DNA from: Rhodococcus jostii NBRC 16295
Lineage (GTDB): Bacteria > Actinomycetota > Actinomycetes > Mycobacteriales > Mycobacteriaceae
Assembly: GCF_001894825.1 (NCBI RefSeq)
Contig: NZ_BCWY01000093.1
Coordinates: 1-32,590, forward strand
DNA: 32,590 nucleotides
Direction: 5' to 3'
Part shown: piece after piece, positions 1-6,519 of the stretch
Position numbering within the stretch: position 1 is the stretch's first letter
Layout of the letters: every line of letters starts with the position of its first letter
Notes under the pieces: generated by a model
Database searches by the model: none
Seen by the model: only the letters and a program-made list of their open reading frames with translations
What the model was told of the DNA's origin: nothing
Made by a program: the position numbers and the translations under genes

Positions 1-26
1 CGAACTGAAGTAAGCACCTGCGTCAC

Positions 27-71
27 ACTGTGAGTCCTTCTCGGCCCCCGGGGTCGAGAAGGACTCACAGT
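27..71. terminator. Strong 17-bp perfect hairpin
   Basis: The arms at 27-43 and 55-71 are exact reverse complements (17 bp), and the GC-rich centre (C45-C47 with G51-G53) can extend the stem. There is no following T-tract. It most likely ends transcription arriving from the left of the window, in the manner of actinobacterial hairpin terminators without a U-tail. Its right arm abuts the -10 box of the next gene at 71-76, so it lies upstream of the expected start of transcription and is not part of that mRNA. An operator role for the dyad is the alternative. Positions 1-26 hold nothing I recognise. Confidence 0.55.
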
Positions 72-76
72 AGTCT
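71..76 (+). promoter_or_regulatory. -10 box TAGTCT for leaderless DUF1707 operon
   Basis: TAGTCT is followed by exactly 6 nt and then the ATG at 83. There is no Shine-Dalgarno sequence, so transcription probably starts at the A of the start codon. No convincing -35 box is seen because that region is occupied by the hairpin. Confidence 0.5.
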
Positions 77-82
77 GTACGC

Positions 83-496
83 ATGTCTGATGTTCCCGAG
101 ATCCGTATCGGCACCGCCGAACGTGAGCAGGCTCTGAACCTGTTGAGCGAACATTTCGCGGCGGGCCGGTTGTCGGTCGTCGAGTTCGACGAGCGCAGTC
201 TCGCGGTCACGAATGCCACGACGCGCGGCGAGCTCGATCGAGTGTTCACCGATCTCCCGGCCACCACGGCCGCCACACCCGCCAAGGTCGATTCGGCCGG
301 TCCCGACAACGACCAGAACTGGCGCCGCATCGTGATGTCGGTGATCCCGCTCGTCGCCCTCGTGCTGTTCTTCGTCGTCCCGGTCGACAACAGCTGGTTG
401 TTCTTCCTGATGATTCCTGCGGCCGGCGCCATCCTGTTCGGCACCCGCGACGACCGTCACCTGGATCGCCGCCGCGACCGGGATCGGGACCGCTGA
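83..496 (+). CDS. DUF1707 domain membrane protein
   Basis: This 137-aa protein has an N-terminal DUF1707 domain (about residues 6-59: short helical domain with the ERE...L..HFAAGRLS..EFDER pattern and a closing DLP). A short linker precedes two hydrophobic segments (about 83-100 and 104-120), and the tail is very basic and acidic (repeated RDRD). Such proteins are common in actinobacteria; the molecular role of DUF1707 is not established. The start is fixed by the leaderless -10 at 71-76. The gene is the first of three tightly packed genes: the next begins 1 nt after its stop. It is probably in the cytoplasmic membrane with both termini on the same side. Confidence 0.85.
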   Translation: MSDVPEIRIGTAEREQALNLLSEHFAAGRLSVVEFDERSLAVTNATTRGELDRVFTDLPATTAATPAKVDSAGPDNDQNWRRIVMSVIPLVALVLFFVVPVDNSWLFFLMIPAAGAILFGTRDDRHLDRRRDRDRDR

Positions 497-497
497 C

Positions 498-836
498 GTG
501 GAACCTGTCGAGGTCAATGCCGGCGGCTGGTACCTGCGAGCTCTGCGCGCCGACGAACGGGTCGACGATCGCCCGGCGCTCGCGGAGGGCGGGGTCGCCG
601 AAGCCGACTACGTCGCCCGCCGCACGGCGCAGTGGCTGAACGACGAACACTATTCGTGGGCGATCTGTCAGCCCAACACCGGCGAACTCCTCGCCGAGGT
701 GGGGCTCACTCCGTCCGGTGACTCCGCCGTCCTCACCGGGTGGGCGCGCACCGGTCATGAGGATGCGCTCGCCGGCGGATCGGATGCGGTGCAACGGTTC
801 GCGGAAGGCGCGCTGGGGTTCACGGTCCAGCGGTGA
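498..836 (+). CDS. Degenerate GNAT-like protein
   Basis: This 112-aa protein starts at a GTG one nucleotide after the upstream stop. Residues of the type WYLRAL at the N-terminus, the SWAI...TGELLAEVGLTP strand pair in the middle and the closing AVQRFAEGALGF helix resemble the outline of RimJ-type GNAT N-acetyltransferases. The acetyl-CoA pyrophosphate loop (R/QxxGxG/A) that should follow the central strands is absent: the segment reads GHEDALAG. The family's last strands are also missing, since GNAT proteins usually exceed 140 residues. It may be a decayed or non-catalytic GNAT fold. Translation is probably coupled to both neighbours. The GNAT call is a fold-level resemblance only. Confidence 0.6.
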   Translation: MEPVEVNAGGWYLRALRADERVDDRPALAEGGVAEADYVARRTAQWLNDEHYSWAICQPNTGELLAEVGLTPSGDSAVLTGWARTGHEDALAGGSDAVQRFAEGALGFTVQR

Positions 837-1171
837 GTATGCGATCCGTTCCGGTGGCAGCGCTCACCGTGCTGGCCCTGGTCATGCTGCTGTCCCCAGC
901 GTCCGCGACCCCGTCGGGCCCCGAGCACGCCGACAAGGTGGTGCATGCCCTGCTGTTCGCGGCGCTGGCCGCCGCCTCGCGCTATGCGCTGCTGACGCCG
1001 CGGATCACCGTGCTGTGGCTCGCGGCATTCGCAGTGGCGACCGAGATCCTGCAGGGAGTACTGCCCATCGGCCGGCACGGTTCGATCTGGGATCTCTGCG
1101 CCGACATGGTGGGAGTGGCGATCGGGTTGTCCGCTCAGTCCGCGATCATGCGCCCCCGCAGCAGGGTCTGA
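833..1171 (+). CDS. VanZ-like membrane protein
   Basis: This 112-aa protein starts at a GTG that overlaps the preceding stop (GTGA); an ATG at 839 is an alternative. VanZ-like signatures are the DKVVHALLFAAL segment (DK.xH..xF..L in the family) and the EILQGVLPIGRHGSIWDL stretch (E.xQ...p.R..s..D), with a hydrophobic first helix and a last helix ending near residue 103. VanZ-like proteins are small membrane proteins; VanZ itself gives low-level teicoplanin resistance, but most relatives have unknown roles. It is shorter than typical members but keeps both hallmark motifs. Its 3' end overlaps the convergent phosphatase gene by 37 bp (1135-1171). Confidence 0.75.
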   Translation: MSMRSVPVAALTVLALVMLLSPASATPSGPEHADKVVHALLFAALAAASRYALLTPRITVLWLAAFAVATEILQGVLPIGRHGSIWDLCADMVGVAIGLSAQSAIMRPRSRV

Positions 1172-1923
1172 ACCGACGTGTCGAGGCCGAGCCCGTCGGA
1201 GAAATACCGTTCGACGGTCCCGTAGTGCTCGCGCATGGCGGCCAGGGACACTTCGAGGTACTGCTCACGGACTCCGAGCACCGGCTCGAGCAACGCCGGG
1301 TCGCCTCCGGCGTCGACGAACCTCTCGAACACGCCCGCGAACGACGGAAGCAGTAACTCGTTGGTCAGCAGGTAGTCGTGGAAGACGTCTTCCTCGCTGA
1401 CTCCAACGAGCAGCAGAAGCGCCGCGGTGGCCCATCCCGTCCGGTCCTTGCCCGTGGTGCAGTGCACGAGGGCAGGCAGGTTGCCGTCCGAGGCGAGGCC
1501 GTCGAACAGTTCCCGGTACGACGACACCGCACTCGGCATCAGGACGAAGTCGCGGTAGCTGCCTTCGAAATACTCGATCGCGCGTCCGCCCCCCAGTTCG
1601 CGTTCGGCGATCATCGGGTCGGCGATCACCTGGAGCATCTGGGCGGGAATCGACCGTATCCCCTTGTCGGCGAGCACGTCCAACGCGACGGCGCGGGCGC
1701 CGTTCGGGAGATTGTCGGGTGCCGCGTCACGCTCGTCGGCGGTGCGCAGGTCGTACACCGTCCGAATCCCGAGGTCGGCGAGCAGCGGCATGTCCGTATC
1801 CGCGACCCGGCTGAGATCGGTCGAACGGTAGTACACGCCGGTACGCACCTTCGCGCCGTCTCTGGTTCGGTAGCCACCGACGTCTCGCAGATTGGGCACG
1901 GACGTGAGCGGAATCGGCGTCAT
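1135..1923 (-). CDS. PtpB-like tyrosine/lipid phosphatase
   Basis: This 262-aa protein carries the cysteine phosphatase P-loop HCTTGKDRTG with catalytic Cys155 and Arg161. The N-terminal NLRDVGGY segment and YRSTDLS are typical of the PtpB-like Tyr_phosphatase3 family, and a general acid is likely in the region around residues 58-70. The lysine following Gly in the loop (GKDR) is characteristic of the M. tuberculosis PtpB group, which accepts phosphotyrosine and phosphoinositides. No signal peptide is seen. The ATG overlaps the lat stop (ATGA), so it is translationally coupled to lysine aminotransferase, an unusual partner. Substrate is unknown. The far upstream in-frame starts lie inside lat and are rejected because the family's N-terminus begins at this ATG. 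Confidence 0.85.
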   Translation of the reverse strand: MTPIPLTSVPNLRDVGGYRTRDGAKVRTGVYYRSTDLSRVADTDMPLLADLGIRTVYDLRTADERDAAPDNLPNGARAVALDVLADKGIRSIPAQMLQVIADPMIAERELGGGRAIEYFEGSYRDFVLMPSAVSSYRELFDGLASDGNLPALVHCTTGKDRTGWATAALLLLVGVSEEDVFHDYLLTNELLLPSFAGVFERFVDAGGDPALLEPVLGVREQYLEVSLAAMREHYGTVERYFSDGLGLDTSVQTLLRGRMIAD

Positions 1924-3263
1924 GCGTCGACGGTACCGCCCAGCACTCGGGCCAGTGCATCCACGGCGGCGTCGAGTTCCGCGGTCGTCACCGTCAGGGG
2001 CGGACGGAACCTGATCCCGCGCTTGCCGGTCGGCAGGATCAGCACCTGCTCGCGGTCCCGGAGGCCCGCGACGACCCGGTCCCGTCGCTGCGGGGTCGGG
2101 AGCGTGATCGCGCACATCAGGCCGCGCCCCCGCGGCTCGGTGACGTCGGCGTTCGTGCGGGCGAGTTCCCTCAGCCGTTCGAGGAGATGGGCCCCGGTCA
2201 TGCGGGCCCGGTCGACGAGCCGGTCTTCCTCGATGACCTCGAGGATCCGGCGGGACCGCACCATGTCGGTGAGGTTGCCGCCCCAGGTGGAGTTGATACG
2301 CGAGCCGACGGCGAAGACGTTGTCGGGGACGTCGTCCACGCGGCCGCCGGCCATGATTCCGCATACCTGGGTCTTCTTGCCGAACGCGACGACATCCGGT
2401 CGCACGCCCAATTGCTGGTAGGCCCAGGCGGTGCCGGTGAGGCCGCAACCGGTCTGCACCTCGTCGAAGACGAAGAGGGCATCGTGCTCACGGCAGAGTG
2501 CCTCCATCGCCTGGAAGAATTCCGGGCGGAAGTGGTGGTCGCCACCCTCGCCCTGGATCGGCTCGGCGATGAAACAGGCCACATCCGAGGGGTTCTCGGC
2601 GAATGCACGCCGCGCCTGCGCCAATGCGTGACGCTCTGCTTCCTCGACGTCCCGCCCGTCCTCGAGGTACGGGGCGTCGATGCGGGGCCACGCGAACTTG
2701 GGGAACCGCGCCACCTTGCCGGGCTCGGTGTTGGTGAGCGACATGGTGTATCCACTGCGGCCGTGGAACGCCTCGGTCAGATGCAGCACCTTCGTCCCGA
2801 GCGCCGGATCGAGTCCTCGGCTCTCATTGAGCCTGCTCTTCCAGTCGAACGCCACCTTGAGTGCGTTCTCGACGGCGAGTGCGCCACCGTCGATGAAGAA
2901 GAGATGCGGCAGTGCGGGATCCCCCAGTACGCGGGCGAACGTCTCGACGAACCGCGCCATCGGGACCGTGTAGATGTCGGAATTGCTCGGTTTGTTGATC
3001 GCGGCCGCCGCCAGCTCCCGGCGGAAGGCGTCGTCGTCCGCGAGCTCGGGGTGATTCATCCCCAGGGCCGAGGACGCGAAGAACCCGAACATGTCCAGGT
3101 AGCTGGTGCCGTCCCTCAGGTCGACGAGATGCGTCCCGCGGGAGCGTTCCAGGTCGAGCACCAGGTCGAAACCGTCGACCAGAATGCGCTCGCGCAGCAC
3201 GTCGTGCACCCGGCTCGCAGGCAGCTCGCCCCCAGTTCCGGTGAATCGAATCGCTGTGCTCAT
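1920..3263 (-). CDS. lat: L-lysine 6-aminotransferase
   Basis: This 447-aa class-III PLP aminotransferase should move the epsilon-amino group of lysine to 2-oxoglutarate, giving 2-aminoadipate 6-semialdehyde, which cyclises to piperideine-6-carboxylate. Visible landmarks are the PLP-phosphate region (DGGALAVENALK, about 125-136), the FHGRSGYT motif (about 166-173), Glu234 in AEPIQGEGGD (the position of the gating glutamate in LAT enzymes), FDEVQTG with the PLP-ring aspartate, and the Schiff-base lysine in FGKKTQ (K296 or K297). Length matches the M. tuberculosis enzyme (Rv3290c). It lies 65 bp after lrpA, has its own leaderless-type -10 at 3270-3275, and overlaps the phosphatase start. Confidence 0.95.
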   Translation of the reverse strand: MSTAIRFTGTGGELPASRVHDVLRERILVDGFDLVLDLERSRGTHLVDLRDGTSYLDMFGFFASSALGMNHPELADDDAFRRELAAAAINKPSNSDIYTVPMARFVETFARVLGDPALPHLFFIDGGALAVENALKVAFDWKSRLNESRGLDPALGTKVLHLTEAFHGRSGYTMSLTNTEPGKVARFPKFAWPRIDAPYLEDGRDVEEAERHALAQARRAFAENPSDVACFIAEPIQGEGGDHHFRPEFFQAMEALCREHDALFVFDEVQTGCGLTGTAWAYQQLGVRPDVVAFGKKTQVCGIMAGGRVDDVPDNVFAVGSRINSTWGGNLTDMVRSRRILEVIEEDRLVDRARMTGAHLLERLRELARTNADVTEPRGRGLMCAITLPTPQRRDRVVAGLRDREQVLILPTGKRGIRFRPPLTVTTAELDAAVDALARVLGGTVDA

Positions 3264-3269
3264 ACCGAG

Positions 3270-3275
3270 AGATTA
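3270..3275 (-). promoter_or_regulatory. -10 box TAATCT for leaderless lat transcript
   Basis: On the minus strand TAATCT lies exactly 6 nt before the lat ATG at 3263. No Shine-Dalgarno sequence precedes that ATG. lat can therefore be transcribed separately from lrpA as a leaderless mRNA. Confidence 0.5.
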
Positions 3276-3287
3276 CGTCAAAATTCC

Positions 3288-3302
3288 TGTCGATCGGCGA
3301 CA
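3288..3302. promoter_or_regulatory. Candidate Lrp operator upstream of lat
   Basis: The 15-bp dyad TGTCG-ATCGG-CGACA has perfect 5-bp arms, the size and 5-5-5 layout usual for Lrp/AsnC half-operators, in an AT-richer patch between lrpA and lat. It sits about 25-39 bp upstream of the predicted lat start of transcription, overlapping the -35 zone. The assignment to LrpA rests on layout and neighbourhood only; the dyad is short enough to occur by chance. Confidence 0.3.
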
Positions 3303-3328
3303 TTTCGGCAACATATCCGGCACAGGAC

Positions 3329-3793
3329 TCACTTGTCGTAAAATGTTTGCAAGATGATGGTGCTGCGTGTGTGTACGTTGGCGGTGGCACGGATCTTCTG
3401 CAGAAGGTGTTCCAGCTCCCGCGGGGATGCGACGCGCACCAGCAGTACGTAGCTTTCCTCCCCCGCGACCGAGTGGCAGGCTTCGATGGCGGGAAGGCCC
3501 CGCAACCGGGCGGGCGCATCGTCGGGCTGCGACGGATCGAGAGGGGTGATCGCGACGAATGCGGAAAGCCCGTGCCCGAGCGCATCCGGATCGATCTTCG
3601 CGGTGTACCCGCGGATCACTTTGCGGGCCTCGAGTCTGCGCACCCTGGACTGCACCGCGGAGATCGACAGCCCGGCTTTCTCGGCCAGGGTCGCCAGAGT
3701 CGCCCGGCCGTCGGCCACCAGCTCCTGCATCAGTACCCGATCGATGTCGTCGAGAGGAGTATGGGGTGCGTCGCTACGGAAAGATTCCACCAC
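3329..3793 (-). CDS. lrpA: Lrp/AsnC-family regulator of the lysine island
   Basis: This 154-aa protein has an N-terminal AsnC-type winged HTH (about residues 15-70: LDDIDRVLMQELVADGR, then AEKAGLSISAVQSRVRRLE) and a C-terminal RAM ligand-binding domain (about 80-150), including the GEESYVLLVRV strand. Such regulators form octamers and respond to amino acids. It lies between lat (same strand) and the divergent HglS-like/pcd pair, the order of Rv3291c in M. tuberculosis, so lysine or a catabolite is a likely effector. The start is a GTG at 3793 (a second GTG follows directly) with a TAGCCT -10 box 6 nt upstream. Only 30 bp separate it from the divergent gene. Confidence 0.92.
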   Translation of the reverse strand: MVESFRSDAPHTPLDDIDRVLMQELVADGRATLATLAEKAGLSISAVQSRVRRLEARKVIRGYTAKIDPDALGHGLSAFVAITPLDPSQPDDAPARLRGLPAIEACHSVAGEESYVLLVRVASPRELEHLLQKIRATANVHTRSTIILQTFYDK

Positions 3794-3799
3794 CAGCGC

Positions 3800-3805
3800 A
3801 GGCTA
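3800..3805 (-). promoter_or_regulatory. -10 box TAGCCT for leaderless lrpA transcript
   Basis: Minus-strand TAGCCT followed by 6 nt and the GTG at 3793, without a Shine-Dalgarno sequence. It lies inside a GGCTAGCC palindrome (3801-3808). The opposite gene keeps a strong Shine-Dalgarno sequence at 3813-3818, so its own promoter must lie further left, inside lrpA. Confidence 0.5.
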
Positions 3806-3812
3806 GCCCAGC

Positions 3813-3818
3813 GGAGGT
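3813..3818 (+). promoter_or_regulatory. Ribosome binding site deciding the HglS-like start
   Basis: GGAGGT lies 5 nt before the ATG at 3824. The reading frame stays open far upstream to 3347, but that part is antisense to lrpA. This site fixes the true start. Confidence 0.8.
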
Positions 3819-3823
3819 GCATC

Positions 3824-4975
3824 ATGGTTGAAACCTGGGAGCTCCGCGCCCGCTTCGCCCGGGCACTGGCCGCGACGTACGGCCGGGCGGTGCCCGCGTA
3901 CGACGTGCTGGTCGACGTGGCCGGTGAGGTCAACGCCGATTTCGCGGCGAGACACCCCGGCGACGCCGAACGGTTCGGCGGCCTCCCCCGGGTCACCGCG
4001 GAGCGGCGCGGTGCGATCCGGCTCGGTGGACCGGCGGAACTGCGTCAGGCGGCCATCCTGTTCGCGGGCTTCGGAATGCACCCGGTCGGTTGCTACGACC
4101 TACGCGACGCAGCAACCCCCGCTCCCGTCGTGGCGACGGCATTTCGTCCCGTCGAGCCGATCGAATTGGCCCGCAACCCGTTCGGCATGTTCGCGCCCAT
4201 GCTCACCACCGCCGACCGCCGGTTCTTCGACTCCGCCGTGCAGGGCCGCGTCGAGAACCTGCTCGCCGCGCGCGCAGTGTTTCCCACCGAGCTCTTGCAC
4301 CTGGCCGCACTCGCCGCCGAGGAAGGCGGACTCACGGCGCCGTCGGCGGAGCGGTTCGTCGCCCTCGCGTCCGCGGTCTTCGCACCGTCGGATACCGCAG
4401 CCGACCGGTCCTGGCACTCCCGACTCGAACGGGTGTCCCCCGTCGCCGCCGACATCGGAGGGCGCACCGGCGTTCGCGTCGTCCACCTGGCACCCCGCGT
4501 GTTCGACCTCGACGACCTGTGCCGGCGTTCGGCGGGGCGCGGTCTCACGACGGTCGACGGCGCCGCGGGCCCACCCGCCCGGCGTGGCCCGGACGTTCTC
4601 GTGCGGCAGGTGTCGTTTCGCGCGGTCGCCGACCCCGACCGGATCGTGGTGGCAGAGTCACGCGGGATTGCGCTGACACCCGAAGGACGCGAACTGTACG
4701 ACCGCCTGGCAGACGCCGATGCCACCGACTGGGAGCGCGAGTTCCCGCGCACGGACGACGAACTCGAGGCCCGCGGGCTCGCGTACTTCAGGCACCGGGT
4801 GATCGGCGGTGAGCGAGCGCTGGAGCCGATCGTCTACGAGGACTACCTTCCGGTGTCGAGCGCCGCCGCCCCCGACCTACCGTGGCTCGCCGAGACACTC
4901 CGCCGGCCCGTGCACGACCCGTTCGCGCTCTACCGCCGGCAGCAGGACGACACCCGAGAGAGGACAGCACCGTGA
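3824..4975 (+). CDS. DUF1338 / HglS-like protein, divergent active site
   Basis: This 383-aa protein belongs to the DUF1338 family (HglS, E. coli YdcJ, plant FLO7). HglS converts 2-oxoadipate to D-2-hydroxyglutarate with Fe(II) and O2. Family landmarks present: GAIRLG (64-69), GMHPVGCYDLR, TAFRPVE, NPFGMF, VHLAPR, RQVSFRA, AESRGIALTPEGR with the metal-ligand Glu, and YEDYLPVSS. Several conserved residues differ from recalled HglS/YdcJ: ERHGAIR is ERRGAIR, so Arg62 replaces a metal-ligand His; HINHLTPR is RVVHLAPR; NPFRVF is NPFGMF; the RFGEIE segment is shortened. It is also shorter than the Gram-negative proteins. Position matches Rv3292. It overlaps pcd (GTGA). Family membership is firm; catalytic activity is not. 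Confidence 0.85.
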   Translation: MVETWELRARFARALAATYGRAVPAYDVLVDVAGEVNADFAARHPGDAERFGGLPRVTAERRGAIRLGGPAELRQAAILFAGFGMHPVGCYDLRDAATPAPVVATAFRPVEPIELARNPFGMFAPMLTTADRRFFDSAVQGRVENLLAARAVFPTELLHLAALAAEEGGLTAPSAERFVALASAVFAPSDTAADRSWHSRLERVSPVAADIGGRTGVRVVHLAPRVFDLDDLCRRSAGRGLTTVDGAAGPPARRGPDVLVRQVSFRAVADPDRIVVAESRGIALTPEGRELYDRLADADATDWEREFPRTDDELEARGLAYFRHRVIGGERALEPIVYEDYLPVSSAAAPDLPWLAETLRRPVHDPFALYRRQQDDTRERTAP

Positions 4976-6489
4976 ACCTTCCCACCCCCGAGGAGTTGTG
5001 CCGACGCGCCGAGGACGCACTGATCCGGTGCGGCGCCGAGATCACCGACGCCGATGGACCACTCGTCGCGCGCACACCGATCACCGGGACCGAATTGCGC
5101 ACGGTGTCCGCCAGCGGCGCCGACGACGTGGACCGTGCGATCACCGAAGCGCACGAGGCGTTCCTGGAGTGGCGGTCCGTGCCCGCCCCGCAGCGAGGCG
5201 CCGTGGTGCGCCGCCTGGGTCAGCTTCTGACAGAACACAAGACGGATCTGGCGGAACTCGTCACCCTCGAGGCGGGCAAGATTCCGTCCGAGGCGCAGGG
5301 CGAGGTGCAGGAGATGATCGACATCTGCGAATTCGCGGTCGGGTTGTCCCGCCAGTTGTACGGCAGGACGATGGCGTCGGAACGTCCCGGACACCGCCTG
5401 ATGGAGACGTGGCACCCACTCGGTGTGGTCGGGGTGATCTCGGCGTTCAATTTCCCCGTGGCCGTGTGGTCGTGGAACACCGCCGTCGCCCTGGTCTGCG
5501 GCGACACGGTGGTGTGGAAGCCGTCGGACCAGACTCCGCTCACGGCGATCGCCTGTGATGCCCTGCTGGCGCGCGCAGCCCGGGATGTCGGCGCACCCGC
5601 AGGAATCCATGCCCTGATCCAGGGTGCGGGGGACGTCGGCGAGCGGCTCGTCGACGACGCACGCGTCGCGTTGGTCAGCGCCACCGGGTCGGTGCGGATG
5701 GGTCGCGCCGTGGGGCCGCGCGTCGCCGCACGTTTCGGCAAATGCCTGCTCGAACTGGGCGGCAACAACGCAGCCGTCGTGGCCCCGTCCGCCGACCTCG
5801 ATCTGGCGGTGCGGGGAATCGTGTTCTCCGCCGCGGGCACCGCGGGACAACGCTGCACGTCCCTGCGACGGTTGATCGTGCACTCGTCCGTCGCGGACGA
5901 ACTGGTGCACCGCATCTCCTCGGCGTACGGCCAGCTGAAGGTCGGGAACCCGTTCGACGACGGCGTCCTCGTCGGTCCGCTCGTGAACCGATCCGCGTTC
6001 GACGCCATGCAGACCGCGTTGGACAAGGCCCGCGCCGACGGGGGGACCGTCGTCTGCGGTGGTGACCGGAGCGGCGGCAGCGACTCCGCCTACTACGTCT
6101 CGCCCGCCCTCGTCCGTATGCCCGCGCAGACGTCGGTGGTCCGGGAGGAGACCTTCGCCCCGATCCTCTACGTGCTCACCTACGACGAGTTCGACCAGGC
6201 GATCACGTTGCACAACGAAGTGCCCCAAGGGCTTTCGTCGTCGATTTTCACCACCGATCAGCGTGAGGCCGAGAGGTTCCTCGCCGCAGACGGTTCCGAC
6301 TGCGGCATCGCGAACGTCAACATCGGCACGTCCGGGGCGGAGATCGGTGGGGCCTTCGGCGGGGAGAAGGAAACCGGCGGCGGACGGGAGTCCGGATCCG
6401 ACGCGTGGAAGGCCTACATGCGCCGCGCGACCAACACCGTCAACTACTCCGACCAACTCCCGCTCGCGCAGGGGGTGGAGTTCACCTGA
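4972..6489 (+). CDS. pcd: Aminoadipate-semialdehyde (P6C) dehydrogenase
   Basis: This 505-aa aldehyde dehydrogenase of the ALDH7/antiquitin type oxidises 2-aminoadipate 6-semialdehyde to L-2-aminoadipate with NAD(P)+. Landmarks are Asn160 in the AFNFPVAVW motif, the cofactor stretch VWKPSDQTPLT, the general base Glu261 in LLELGGNNAAVV, and the catalytic nucleophile Cys295 in TAGQRCTS. FGGEKETGGGRESGSDAWK near the C-terminus is typical of ALDH7. The GTG start overlaps the stop of the DUF1338 gene, with a GAGAGGA ribosome site about 8 nt upstream, so the two are translationally coupled. Its place beside lat and lrpA matches Rv3293 (pcd) and makes the lysine-derived semialdehyde the likely substrate. 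Confidence 0.93.
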   Translation: MNLPTPEELCRRAEDALIRCGAEITDADGPLVARTPITGTELRTVSASGADDVDRAITEAHEAFLEWRSVPAPQRGAVVRRLGQLLTEHKTDLAELVTLEAGKIPSEAQGEVQEMIDICEFAVGLSRQLYGRTMASERPGHRLMETWHPLGVVGVISAFNFPVAVWSWNTAVALVCGDTVVWKPSDQTPLTAIACDALLARAARDVGAPAGIHALIQGAGDVGERLVDDARVALVSATGSVRMGRAVGPRVAARFGKCLLELGGNNAAVVAPSADLDLAVRGIVFSAAGTAGQRCTSLRRLIVHSSVADELVHRISSAYGQLKVGNPFDDGVLVGPLVNRSAFDAMQTALDKARADGGTVVCGGDRSGGSDSAYYVSPALVRMPAQTSVVREETFAPILYVLTYDEFDQAITLHNEVPQGLSSSIFTTDQREAERFLAADGSDCGIANVNIGTSGAEIGGAFGGEKETGGGRESGSDAWKAYMRRATNTVNYSDQLPLAQGVEFT

Positions 6490-6507
6490 TCGATGGAGTA
6501 GACCGGC

Positions 6508-6513
6508 TACTCT
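6508..6513 (+). promoter_or_regulatory. -10 box TACTCT for leaderless ACAD-like gene
   Basis: TACTCT is followed by 6 nt and the GTG at 6520. No Shine-Dalgarno sequence is present. The gene therefore has a promoter separate from pcd although the gap is only 30 bp. Confidence 0.5.
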
Positions 6514-6519
6514 CGGGGC

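Noticed and set aside
1135..2448. Longer phosphatase frame starting inside lat
   Set aside because: The extra N-terminus is an Arg-rich shadow of lat; the coupled ATG at 1923 begins the domain.
3801..3808. GGCTAGCC palindrome as a shared bidirectional promoter of lrpA and the DUF1338 gene
   Set aside because: The minus-strand use fits, but a plus-strand start from here would fall at or after the Shine-Dalgarno sequence of the DUF1338 gene.
3347..3823. N-terminal extension of the HglS-like frame
   Set aside because: It is antisense to lrpA, and GGAGGT sits 5 nt before the ATG at 3824.
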